Below, one piece after another: positions 54,269 to 63,820 of a stretch of DNA of 64,000 bases. The stretch is taken from contig CAJXSL010000004.1 in the NCBI GenBank assembly GCA_913060875.1, positions 186,001-250,000 on the forward strand. Direction: 5' to 3'. The stretch is from an uncultured Desulfobacteraceae bacterium (lineage in GTDB: Bacteria; Desulfobacterota; Desulfobacteria; Desulfobacterales; UBA5852). The notes below the pieces were generated by a model that was given only the letters and a program-made list of their open reading frames with translations, had not been told where the DNA came from and made no database searches. Position numbers and translations under genes: made by a program. Positions within the stretch are counted from its first letter, which is position 1. Every line of letters begins with the position of its first letter.

Positions 54269-55668
54269 TGGAACCGCTGCACATCCTCATCATCGATGAC
54301 GAGCCGGTGGTCTGCGACGGGTGCCGACTGGTGCTCACCGACCAGGGCCACACCGTGGACAGTTATACGGCCGGCACCGAAGGCCTGGAAGCCTTCTACG
54401 CCAGGCCTTACGATCTGGTCCTGCTGGACCTCAAGATGCCCGATGCCGAAGGCATGGAAATTCTAGCGGCCTGCCAGGCCCACAACCCCAATGCCTACGT
54501 CATTGTCATGACCGGTTATTCCACCGTCAAGACGGCCGTGCAGGCCATGAAGGCCGGCGCCTTCGACTTTCTTTCCAAACCCTTCGGAGACGAGGAACTG
54601 ACCATCACGGTCCAGCGGGTGCAGGAAAACCGCAAACTGGTGCAGGAAAACCAGTCCTTGCGGCAACAATTGCTGGAGCGTTTTCATTTCGAGAACATTA
54701 TCGGTGAAAACCCTCGCATTCTGAAGATTTTCGAAAAAATCAAAAAGGTGGCCCCCACCGACAGCACCGTGCTGCTGGACGGCGAAAGCGGCACGGGCAA
54801 GGAACTGTTTGCCCGCGCCATCCATGCCCACAGCCAGCGGGCCGCCAGCCAGTTCATGCCCATCGACTGCAGCACCCTGGCCCCGGGGATTCTGGAAAGC
54901 GAGTTGTTCGGTCATGTGCGCGGAGCCTTCTCCGGGGCGGTGGCCGACAAACCCGGCATCTTCGAAGTGGCCAGCGAAGGCACGCTTTTCATGGACGAAG
55001 TGGCCAGTTTGAGCCTGGAGACCCAGGGCAAGCTGCTGCGGGTCATGGAAAGTGGAGAATTCAAACGGGTCGGGTCCAACCGGGTGCAGCAAACCCGGGC
55101 ACGCATCATTGCCGCCACCAATCGGGATCTGCAGGCCATGGTGGCCGACGGCCGTTTTCGTGAGGATCTTTACTACCGGATCAACGTCTTTCCGATCTTC
55201 CTGCCGCCCCTGCGGGAGCGCCGGGACGATATTCCGCGCCTGGCGGACCATTTTCTCAGGCTCTTCAACAAAAAGGCGAGCAAACGCATCGACGGGTTTA
55301 CCGACGAGGCCATGGAAATGCTGGTCCGGCAGGAATGGCCCGGCAATGTGCGCCAATTGAAAAATGTCATCGAACGGCTGGTCATCATGTCGGACCGGCG
55401 TTTCCTGGACATAGTCTACCTGCTCGACAACCTGCAGGTACCACGCTCCGGAGACCATGAAGCGGTCCCCGAAACCCTGGCCGATCTCAAAGCATTGAAG
55501 CAGCAGATTATGACCGAGAGTTTCGGGCAGATTGAAAAAGCTTTTTTGATCAAGGCCCTGCGGGCGGCCGACGGCAATATCAGCCAGGCCGCGACCGAGG
55601 TGGGCATGCAGCGGCCCAATTTTCATGCCTTGATGAAAAAGCACGGCATCACCCGGGAGGCTTTATGA
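54268..55668 (+). CDS. NtrC-type sigma-54 response regulator, GAFSGA variant
   Basis: A 466-residue activator: REC domain (HILIIDDEPVV; Asp in VLLDLKMPDAEG), AAA+ domain with Walker A DGESGTGKELFARAI, Walker B LFMDEVASLSL, and a C-terminal Fis helix-turn-helix (NISQAATEVGMQRPNFHALMKKHG). The sigma-54 contact loop reads GAFSGA, a Thr-to-Ser change. Two matched palindromes and a sigma-54 promoter lie downstream of it and upstream of the next response-regulator gene, its likely target. Confidence 0.93.
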   Translation: MEPLHILIIDDEPVVCDGCRLVLTDQGHTVDSYTAGTEGLEAFYARPYDLVLLDLKMPDAEGMEILAACQAHNPNAYVIVMTGYSTVKTAVQAMKAGAFDFLSKPFGDEELTITVQRVQENRKLVQENQSLRQQLLERFHFENIIGENPRILKIFEKIKKVAPTDSTVLLDGESGTGKELFARAIHAHSQRAASQFMPIDCSTLAPGILESELFGHVRGAFSGAVADKPGIFEVASEGTLFMDEVASLSLETQGKLLRVMESGEFKRVGSNRVQQTRARIIAATNRDLQAMVADGRFREDLYYRINVFPIFLPPLRERRDDIPRLADHFLRLFNKKASKRIDGFTDEAMEMLVRQEWPGNVRQLKNVIERLVIMSDRRFLDIVYLLDNLQVPRSGDHEAVPETLADLKALKQQIMTESFGQIEKAFLIKALRAADGNISQAATEVGMQRPNFHALMKKHGITREAL

Positions 55669-55693
55669 GACCGGCCGCGCGTATCGCCGGCAG

Positions 55694-55711
55694 TGTATAT
55701 TGGTCTATACA
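55694..55711 (+). promoter_or_regulatory. Palindrome 1 upstream of the hdrA-fdhA operon
   Basis: TGTATATTGGTCTATACA fits YGTATA-N6-TATACR, as does the second site 70 bp downstream. Candidate binding site for the sigma-54 regulator encoded just before it. Confidence 0.55.
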
Positions 55712-55763
55712 GTCTGATTTCTTTGGGTTTTTATGCCATTTGGCGGGCATCCGTCCGGTGGAG

Positions 55764-55781
55764 CGTATAACCGCTTATACG
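55764..55781 (+). promoter_or_regulatory. Palindrome 2 upstream of the hdrA-fdhA operon
   Basis: CGTATAACCGCTTATACG is a perfect palindrome with the same YGTATA-N6-TATACR form as site 1. It begins 128 bp before the sigma-54 promoter at 55892. Confidence 0.6.
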
Positions 55782-55891
55782 ATTCAACGGACCGGCGGCA
55801 TTCGGGTGGCCCCTCAAAGAAAGGAGAATTTTTGACATAATATCAATAGTTTGATTCCAATGAGCCCTTATCGGCCGTGGTCGCGTCACCT

Positions 55892-55908
55892 TTGGTATGC
55901 CCCTTGCT
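55892..55908 (+). promoter_or_regulatory. Sigma-54 promoter of the response regulator-hdrA operon
   Basis: TTGGTATGCCCCTTGCT has GG and GC 10 nt apart and the full TTGCT -12 element. The first gene starts at 56000. Confidence 0.65.
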
Positions 55909-55999
55909 ACGGTAGGCATCCATCACAACAACGCGAAGCCAAGCGCGCATCGGGATGATGCCGCCACAAACCGCGCAACCGAACCATTGGGAGGGTCTC

Positions 56000-56686
56000 A
56001 TGTCTGCACAATTGGAAGCTATTGACCGTTCAGAGGATCACGCTGCTCAGATTCTGTTGATGGAAGACGAAATCGTCGTCGCCGAAGGGCTGCAGATGAT
56101 TCTGTCGGAAGAGGGGCATCAGGTGGAAATTGCCAATACCGGCACCCGCGCCCTAGAGCAGCTGCACCACAAACCCTACGATCTGCTGGTCGCCGACCTG
56201 CGGCTGCCGGACATCAACGGCATGGACGTGATCAAACAGATCAAGGCGGACGGCGCCGATACCGGCATTATCGTCATTACGGGCTATTCCACGGTGGACA
56301 CGGCGGTCGACGCCATGCGCATCGGCGCCAACGACTATCTGGCCAAACCGTTCACCGACGACCAGATTCGCGAAGCCGTGGACAAGGTCCTGGGCAACCG
56401 GGTCGTGCCGGCCAAACGGGCGGCCACCCCGGCGGAGCAGCAGGCCCAGGCCCTGATCGAAAAGCGGGAGGTCATGCGGGTGCTCAACCGCACCAGTGAA
56501 GATCCGGAATTCTGGACCGCCCTCATGGAACAGGGCGGCAGCGTCCTGGGCGACTATCAGCTTTCCTCCGCCGCCAAGGCCGCGATTGCATCCGGCGACC
56601 TGGGGTGGATCAACGCCAACATCGGCGAGCTGACCCAGAAGCAGCTCATGTTTATCTACAAGCGATTGGAACGCGAAGCCTGGTAG
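56000..56686 (+). CDS. Response regulator with unassigned C-terminal domain
   Basis: A 228-residue protein. Residues 15-130 form a REC domain (ILLMEDEIVV; Asp in LLVADLRLPDINGMD; Lys in YLAKPF). The last ~80 residues (VLNRTSEDPEFWTALMEQGG..., LGWINANIGELTQKQLMFIYKRLEREAW) are helical, not a known DNA-binding output. The ATG at 56000 follows GGGAGGGTCTC. It lies in the same direction as hdrA, 85 bp upstream, so it may be produced with the enzyme complex. Confidence 0.85.
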   Translation: MSAQLEAIDRSEDHAAQILLMEDEIVVAEGLQMILSEEGHQVEIANTGTRALEQLHHKPYDLLVADLRLPDINGMDVIKQIKADGADTGIIVITGYSTVDTAVDAMRIGANDYLAKPFTDDQIREAVDKVLGNRVVPAKRAATPAEQQAQALIEKREVMRVLNRTSEDPEFWTALMEQGGSVLGDYQLSSAAKAAIASGDLGWINANIGELTQKQLMFIYKRLEREAW

Positions 56687-56771
56687 CAGCACCAGGGCCG
56701 CGGAAACAACATAATACGGGCCGACCGGCGGCCGGCCACTGATTCTGATCACGAAAGATGCGGAGTGAACA

Positions 56772-59700
56772 ATGACGTGTAACACAACACCCGGCGCCCG
56801 ACCCGTGGGCGCGGTACTCGTAGTGGGAGGCGGTATCGCCGGCATGCAGGCGGCCTTGGATATGGCCGATGCCGGTTTTTACGTCTACTTGGTCGAACGC
56901 TCGCCGTCCATCGGCGGCGTCATGGCCCAACTGGACAAGACGTTCCCGACCAACGACTGCTCGATGTGAATCCTGGCCCCCAAACTGGTCGAGGTCGGCC
57001 GGCACAGCAACATCGAGTTACTCACCCTGGCGGAAGTGGAAGCCATCGAAGGCCAGCAGGGCGACTTTCAGGCGCAAGTCCTGCTGCACCCCCGCTATGT
57101 CGATATGGACAAGTGCATTGCCTGCGGGCAGTGCGCCGCCAAATGCCCCAAGAAAGTCGATGACGGCTACAATGCCGGGCTGGGCAAACGCAAGGCCATC
57201 TACGTGCCCTATGCCCAGGCCGTGCCCCTGAAATACGCCATCGATCCCCAGCAGTGCCTGCAGTTGACCAAGGGGCGCTGCGGGGCCTGCGCCAAGGTCT
57301 GCCCCACCGGCGCCATCAATTATGAGGATACGGAAGAGCACCGCACCCTGAATGTCGGCTCCGTGATCCTGGCGCCCGGTTTCCGCAGCTTCGATCCTTC
57401 GGGAATGGATATCTACGGCTACGACCAATTCCCCAATGTGGTGACCTCGCTGGAGTTCGAGCGCATTCTCTCCGCCACCGGGCCTTTCAGCGGCCACCTG
57501 GTCAAGCCTTCGGCCGCCAAAAAGGGCACCGCCCCCCGCAAGATCGCGTGGTTGCAGTGCATCGGCTCCCGTGACCAGAACCGCACCGGCAACAGCTACT
57601 GCTCGTCGGTCTGCTGCATGTATGCCGTCAAGCAGGCGGTCATGGCCCGCGAGCACAGCGAAGACGACCTGGACTGCGCCATCTTCTACATGGACATGCG
57701 CACCCAGGGCAAAGACTTCGACCGCTACAGTGAAAACGCGGCCCGGTCCGGTATCCGCTTCGAGGCCGCCCGGATCCACTCCCTGACGCCGGCACCGGAG
57801 GACGGGTTGAGCATGCGCTATGCGCAGGCGGACGGCACCATCGTCAACGAGGATTTCGACCTGGTGGTGCTCTCCACCGGCCTGGAGATCGCGCCCGAAG
57901 TGGCGGAGCTGGCCGGCAAGCTGGACGTGGACCTCTCCCCGCAGCGCTTCGTGACCACGGGCAGTTTCACCCCGGTGGCCACCTCCCGGCCGGGCATCTT
58001 TGCCTGCGGCGCCTTTACCGGGCCGAAGGACATCCCCCAATCCGTCATGGAGGCCAGCGCGGCGGCGTCCGCCGCCACCGAACCCCTGGCAGCGGCCCGC
58101 AACGATCTGACCCAGACCGTGGCCCTGCCGGCGGAAACCGACGTCCGCGGCGAGCTTCCCCGCATCGGGGTGTTCGTCTGCAACTGCGGCATCAACATCG
58201 GCGGCGTGGTCCGCGTGCCCGAGGTGGCGGAATACGCCCGCACCCTGCCCCACGTGGTCTATGTGGAAGAAAATCTCTTCACCTGCTCCCAGGACACCCA
58301 GGACAAGATGGCCGAAATCATCCGGTCCGAACGCCTGAACCGGGTGGTGGTGGCGGCCTGCACCCCCCGTACCCACGAGGAGCTCTTCCAGGCCACCCTG
58401 ATGAACGCCGGTCTGAACCGCTACCTGTTCGAAATGGCCAACATCCGCAACCACGATGCCTGGGTGCACGGGGATGATCCGGATGCGGCCACGGAAAAGG
58501 CCAAGGACCTGGTCCACATGGCCGTGGCCAAGGCGGCCCTGCTGCGTCCGCTGCAGCGCACCGAACTGCCCATGACCCGCAGCGCGCTGGTGGTGGGCGG
58601 CGGCATCGCCGGGCTGACCGCGGCCCGCGGGTTGGCCCGCCAGGGCTACCCGGTCCACCTGGTGGAACGCGATGCGGCCCTGGGCGGCAACGCCCGCCGG
58701 CTGCGGGCCACCTGGCGGGGCGAGTCGGTGACCGACCATCTGGCCGACCTGATCCAGGCGGTGGAAGCCGATGACAATATCACCGTGCACACCGGGGCTG
58801 CAGTTTCCGGGGTGGACGGATTTGTGGGCAACTTCCAGACCACCCTCCAGGCCGCCGACGGTCAAAGCGAAACCATCGACCATGGCGTGGCCATCCTGGC
58901 CACCGGGGCCGAAGAATCCAAACCCCGGGCCTACCTCTACGGCGAACACCCGGCCGTCTGCACCCAGCTGGAGCTGGACGAACGCCTGGAGGCCGAAACC
59001 CCGGACCTGGACGGCATCCGCAATGCGGTCTTCATCCAGTGTGTCGGCTCGCGCAACGACGAACGGCCCTACTGCTCCAAAGTGTGCTGCAGCCATTCCC
59101 TGCGCAACGCCGTCACCCTCAAGACCCTGCACCCGGAAATGAATGTCTACGTTCTCTACCGGGATATCCGCACCTACGGACTGCGGGAACAGCTTTACCA
59201 GGAAGCCCGCGCCCGCGGCGTGCGCTTTATCCGCTACACCCCGGAAGCGCCGCCGGAGGCCCGCGCCAACGGCGACCAGGTCACGGTCACCTTCCGCGAC
59301 CACGTGCTGGATCGTCCGCTGGCCGTCAAGGCCGACCTGCTTTGCCTGGCCGCGGCCATCGTTCCCCGTGGGGACGCGGCCCTGGCCCAGTTCTTCAAGG
59401 TGCCCGTCGACAATGACGGCTGGCTTCTGGAAGCCCACCAGAAACTGCGCCCGGTGGATTTCGCCACAGACGGCGTCTTCCTGTGCGGCCTGGCCCACTA
59501 CCCCAAACCCGTCGACGAAAGCATTGCCCAGGCCAAGGCCGCCGCGGCCCGGGCGGTCACCTTCCTGGCCATGGATACGATCCAGGTGGGCGGCGTGGTA
59601 TCGGTCATCGATGCCGAGCGCTGCGTGGGCTGCGGGGGGTGCGTCCAGGTCTGTCCCTACAACGCGATTCAGCTTTCCGAGGAAACCGGTATCGCCGAAG

Positions 59701-59825
59701 TCAACCCGGCCCTGTGCAAGGGCTGCGGCGCCTGCGCGGCGACCTGTCCGTCCGAGGCCCCGACCCTTATGGGATTCAACAACCAGCAGCTTTACGCGCA
59801 GATCAACAGCGCGCTGGCTGCCTGA
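56772..59825 (+). CDS. hdrA: HdrA-like FAD/Fe-S protein, double module, selenoprotein
   Basis: A 1017-residue HdrA, the flavin-containing subunit of heterodisulfide-reductase-type bifurcating complexes. A UGA at 56967-56969 falls at residue 66 in DCSM-U-ILAPK, where homologues have Cys or Sec, and the frame continues unbroken, so it is read as selenocysteine. Two FAD/NAD-type GGGIAG motifs occur (near residues 18 and 600), indicating fused duplicate HdrA modules. Fe-S motifs are [21 protein letters not shown] and the C-terminal [12 protein letters not shown] and [12 protein letters not shown]. It is the first enzyme gene of an operon with mvhD, an Fe-S protein and fdhA. Confidence 0.93.
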
Positions 59826-59889
59826 AGCCAACGGGCCGCGCCGCCTCCGGTCCAACCGGATGCCGGCGCCGGCCCTGCAGGAGTGACCA

Positions 59890-60399
59890 TTGGAACCAGA
59901 TCGTTTTGAACCGAAAATCATCGCCTTTTTCTGCAACTGGTGCACCTATGGCGCGGCGGACCTGGCCGGCGTCAGCCGCCTGAGCTATCCGCCCAACATC
60001 CGGCCCATCCGGATCATGTGCTCGGGCACGGTCTCCCCCCACCATATCCTCAAGGCGTTTCAGCAGGGCGCCGACGGGGTGCTGGTGGGCGGCTGACACA
60101 TCGGCGACTGCCATTACCTGTACGGTAATCACATGACGCTGAAACGGATCGCCTTCATGCAACAACTGCTCACGTTCATGGGACTGGAGGGGCGGCTGCA
60201 CCTGGAATGGATATCGTCGGCCGAAGCCCAGAAGTTCGTGCGCGTGGTCACCGATTTTACCGAAACCATCCGCCGGCTGGGGCCCAGCCCGCTGCAGCCC
60301 GCCCGTCACCGGCAGGCGGCCAATGTCATGGTCTCGCCCCCGGGCATCGCCCGGTCGGCCGCCCCTGACGAAACCGCCGCGGTTGCCAAGTCGGCCTGA
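59890..60399 (+). CDS. mvhD: MvhD/FlpD-type electron-transfer subunit, selenoprotein
   Basis: A 169-residue [2Fe-2S] subunit that passes electrons between a dehydrogenase and HdrA. The UGA at 60094-60096 is residue 69 in GVLVGG-U-HIGDCHY, a Cys position in homologues; downstream [16 protein letters not shown] continues the family. The N-terminal [12 protein letters not shown] motif is intact. It starts with a TTG behind AGGAGTGACCA. Sits between hdrA and the Fe-S protein gene. Confidence 0.92.
60113..60129 (+). other. Candidate SECIS stem-loop of mvhD
   Basis: ATTACC (60113-60118) and GGTAAT (60124-60129) form a 6-bp stem with a 5-nt loop TGTAC, 16 nt after the UGA. The spacing is longer than in fdhA, so this is tentative. 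Confidence 0.4.
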
Positions 60400-60409
60400 G
60401 GGAGGTCTT

Positions 60410-61225
60410 ATGCAAAAACAAGTCAGAGCCTGGCTGGAAGACGGCAAGGTGGATGTCTTCCTGGCCTATAAAATGGACTGCGGGCACCCGTTGCCCCACG
60501 CCTTTACCCGGGAGCGGATCGACGAAACCGAAGATCTCGTGACCGGGCCGGCACGCTATTCCCTGGAAAAATTCGCCACCCAGATCGCGGCCCGTCACCC
60601 GGAGAAGAAAATCGGGCTGCTTGCCCGCGACTGCACCCAGCGGGCCTTGAACGTGCTGGCCGTCTGGAACCAGCTGCCGGCCGAGCAGGTGGAACCCCTG
60701 CCGGTCAACTGCTGCCCCTCGGCCCTGAAGCCCCACGCGGACTGCACCTACCTGGAGGCCCCGGCCACCGGCGAGGTCAAGATCCAGTGCGGCCAGGACC
60801 CGCGTCAGAGCATCGAGGCCGTCGACGCCCAGGAGGGGCCCGAACGCTTCGCGCGCTGGATGTACGAATTCCAGAAGTGCATCAAGTGCTACGGCTGCCG
60901 CAACATCTGCCCGGTGTGCTTCTGCAAGGATTGCAGCCTGGAGCACCCGGACCTTATCGGCACCGGCAACCTGCCCCCGGACATTCCCATCTTTCACCTG
61001 GTCCGGGCCGTGCACATGGCCGGACGCTGCATCGACTGCGGCCTGTGCGAAGATGCCTGCCCGGCCGAGATACCCCTGCGGCTGCTCTATGGCAAGGTCA
61101 ACGCTATCGTGAAGGATCTCTTCGACTACGACACCGGCGCCAGCGACGCCTTGTCGCCCTTCAGCATCCTGGGCGACAAACCGACGCTCACACCGGCACC
61201 GCTGCTGGCGGTTTCACAGGAGTAA
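60410..61225 (+). CDS. Four-cluster Fe-S protein of the Hdr-formate dehydrogenase complex
   Basis: A 271-residue protein with CIKCYGCRNICPVCFCKDC and CIDCGLCEDACP motifs for two [4Fe-4S] clusters, and further cysteines in LPVNCCPSA and DCTYLEAP. It resembles the FdhB/FrhB-type electron carriers that link FdhA to MvhD-HdrA. ATG at 60410 follows GGAGGTCTT. It lies 4 bp before fdhA. The exact subunit name varies between organisms, so no symbol is given. Confidence 0.85.
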   Translation: MQKQVRAWLEDGKVDVFLAYKMDCGHPLPHAFTRERIDETEDLVTGPARYSLEKFATQIAARHPEKKIGLLARDCTQRALNVLAVWNQLPAEQVEPLPVNCCPSALKPHADCTYLEAPATGEVKIQCGQDPRQSIEAVDAQEGPERFARWMYEFQKCIKCYGCRNICPVCFCKDCSLEHPDLIGTGNLPPDIPIFHLVRAVHMAGRCIDCGLCEDACPAEIPLRLLYGKVNAIVKDLFDYDTGASDALSPFSILGDKPTLTPAPLLAVSQE

Positions 61226-61229
61226 CGGC

Positions 61230-63284
61230 ATGACGCTAAAATTTGTTCCTTCAATCTGTTCCTACTGCGGCACGGGCTGCGGCGTTCTCTTCCAGGTAAT
61301 GGATGGCCAGCTCGTCGGCACCCTGCCCATGAAAACCCATCCGGTCAACCAGGGCAAGCTCTGCATCAAGGGCTGGAACCTGCATGAGCACATCACCAGC
61401 GAACTGCGCCTCAAGCACCCGCTGCTGAACACCTTCGGCCGCATGACCAAGGTCGGTTGGGATGACGCCATCGGCTTTGCCGCCGACCGCCTCAAAACGA
61501 TCGTGGCCGAGCACGGGCCGGACAGCGTCGGTGTGCTGGTGTCCGCCAAAATCACCAACGAGGAAAACTATCTGGCCCAGAAGTTCGCCCGCGCCGCCGT
61601 CGGCACCAACAACGTGGACCATTGCGCCCGCCTCTGACATGCCTCCACGGTGGCCGGTCTGGCCGCCGCCTTCGGCAGTGGGGCAATGACCAATTCCTAC
61701 GACGATCTGGAAACCGCGGGCTGCTTTTTCGTGATCGGCTCCAACACCACCGCCTGCCACCCCCTGATCGCCCGGCGCATCTACCGGGCCAAGGAGCGGG
61801 GCGCCAAGCTGATCGTGGCCGATCCCCGGGGCATCCAGCTCAGCAGCATGGCCGATCTGGCCGTCAACCACCGGCTGGGCAGCGATGTGGCCCTGCTGAA
61901 CGGCATGATGCACTGCATCCTGCGCAACGGCTGGGAAGCCCGGGACTACATCGACAGCCGCACCGAGGGCTTCGCGGAACTGGAAGCCGCGGTGGCCGAC
62001 TACCCGCCCGAGCGGGTGCAGGCCATCACCGGCGTGGCCGTACGCGACATCGAGGCAATGGCCGATCTGTATGCCAATCACGGCCCGAGCGCCCTCCTCT
62101 ACGCCATGGGCATCACCCAGCACACCACCGGCGTGGACAACGTCAAATCCTGCTGCAACCTGGCCCTGCTCTGCGGCTACGTGGGCGCGGCCGGCGGGGG
62201 CGTCAATCCGCTGCGGGGGCAGAACAATGTCCAGGGCGCCTGCGACATGGGCGGCCTGCCCAATGTCTTCACCGGCTACCAGCCCGTGACCGTTCCGGAA
62301 AACGTGGAGAAGTTCTCCCAGGCCTGGGGCCGTCCCCTGTCGGACAAGCCCGGCCTGACCATCACCGACATGGTGGGCGCCATGCTGGACGGCCGTCTCC
62401 GGGCCCTCTACGTGATCGGCGAAAACCCCAAGCTCAGCGACCCGGACTGGAACCACCTGCACCACGCCCTGAAGAAGCTCGACCTGCTGATCGTCCAGGA
62501 CCTGTTCCTCTCCGAGACCGCCCAGATCGCCGACGTGATTCTGCCGGCGGCCGCGGTGGCCGAGAAGGACGGCACCTTTACCAGCTCCGAGCGCCGCTGC
62601 GCCCGCATCCACAAAGCGGTGGAGCCGGTGGGCCAGGCCCTGTCCGACTGGGAGATCATCAGCCGCCTGTCCACGGCCATGGGCTATCCCATGGAATATG
62701 CGGGCCCCAGCGACATCTTCGATGAAATGGCGTCCCTGACGCCCAAGAGCTATGCCGGCATGTCCTACGAGCGCCTGGGGCTAGACGGCCTGCAGTGGCC
62801 CTGTCCGGACAGCGATCACCCCGGCACGCCCATCCTGCATACCCAGAGCTGCGCCCGCGGCCTCGGCAAGTTCCACGCCATCGCCTACCAGGATCCGGCG
62901 GAGATGCCCGACCAGGAATACCCCTACTTCCTGACCACGGGCCGCATGTTCGCCCACTACCATACCGGTACGATGACGCGCATCTCGCCCCACCTGGATG
63001 CCGAGCAGCGCCGGGGCTATGTCAGCATTCACCCCGCCGATGCCAGCAAACTGGACATCGCCGACGGCGACCTGCTGGTGCTGGCCTCCCGCCGCGGGGA
63101 GATGGAAGCCCCGGCCCGGGTGAACGCCAACGTCCAGCCGGGCTGCCTGTTCATGCCGATTCACTTCGGCGAAAACCCGGCCAATGTGCTCACCAACGCG
63201 GAAGCCTATGACCCCCTGGCCAAGATCCCCGAGTTCAAGGTCAGCGCCGTGCGCGTGGCCAAGGCCCCGGAAGCCCGTCCCTGA
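61230..63284 (+). CDS. fdhA: Formate dehydrogenase catalytic subunit, selenoprotein
   Basis: A 684-residue molybdopterin (Mo or W) oxidoreductase. The N-terminal CSYCGTGCGVLF...GKLCIKG binds a [4Fe-4S] cluster. The UGA at 61635-61637 is residue 136 in CARL-U-HASTVAGL, the metal-ligating Sec position, and homology continues to the C-terminus (MPIHFGENPANVLTN). A stem-loop closely like the E. coli fdhF SECIS follows. RBS AGGAGTAACGGC. It would oxidise formate (or reduce CO2) and hand electrons to MvhD-HdrA. Confidence 0.95.
61649..61667 (+). other. SECIS element of fdhA
   Basis: GGTGGCC (61649-61655) and GGCCGCC (61661-61667) form a 7-bp stem (one G-U) with loop GGTCT, beginning 11 nt after the UGA. 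The GGUCU loop and the 11-nt distance match the E. coli fdhF SECIS. Confidence 0.75.
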
Positions 63285-63291
63285 AAACAAA

Positions 63292-63322
63292 TCCGGCCGG
63301 ACGCTCACAGCGTCCGGCCGGA
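63292..63322 (+). terminator. Perfect 14-bp hairpin after fdhA
   Basis: TCCGGCCGGACGCT pairs fully with AGCGTCCGGCCGGA around a 3-nt loop. The following run is A/T-rich but not a U-tract. It separates fdhA from a convergent gene. Confidence 0.7.
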
Positions 63323-63383
63323 AAGTAAAATACCTGCGTGCTAAAACGTAGACTTCCCACCCGACAGGTTTTATCTAAGTCAC

Positions 63384-63800
63384 TTAATTTTTTAGCTTTA
63401 TTTTAAATCGGCACGCATCATCCCCCGACAGGATGGATTTGAGCATGTCAATCTCAAAATCCTGATTAAGACCGATCTCAAATTTATGCTGAAGATTGCC
63501 GAGTGTGCAGAAGCAGAGCGTCTTCGATGCACCATCTGTGTCTTCATTAACTAACGGGCAATAGCACCGGTCGAACACCACATAGTATTGACCGTCTTCG
63601 TTCACCACTCGCCATTGGCTGATGAGGTTATCGAGAAAATCCAAGTCGTTTCTTGAGTTCTTCTTAATTTCAAGAAGCTTTTCATCCGGGAGATGCGTGA
63701 AGGGACATTTTGCACCACACCCACCTAAAATGCGTTTTCTTGTTGGCTCATCAACATTTTCATCGAGCTGGTTCAGCAATTCCTTTATCCAGATTGTCAT
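63384..63800 (-). CDS. Cysteine-rich small protein of unknown function
   Basis: A 138-residue soluble protein. Cysteines occur in GGCGAKCPF, DRCYCPLV and KTLCFCTLG, then a late DDACRFKI, suggesting a metal or redox site. The N-terminus MTIWIKELLNQLDENVDEPT with ILGGCGAKC recalls the DUF6144 proteins, but I am not certain. The ATG at 63800 is preferred; the open frame extends to 63884. It lies downstream of a partial gene on the same strand. Confidence 0.65.
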   Translation of the reverse strand: MTIWIKELLNQLDENVDEPTRKRILGGCGAKCPFTHLPDEKLLEIKKNSRNDLDFLDNLISQWRVVNEDGQYYVVFDRCYCPLVNEDTDGASKTLCFCTLGNLQHKFEIGLNQDFEIDMLKSILSGDDACRFKIKLKN

Positions 63801-63820
63801 GGGTTTTCTTCCACTATCAA

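Noticed and set aside
56772-56969. Truncated 65-residue protein at the start of hdrA
   Set aside because: The UGA falls at a conserved Cys/Sec site and the HdrA frame continues for 950 residues, so it is recoding, not a stop.
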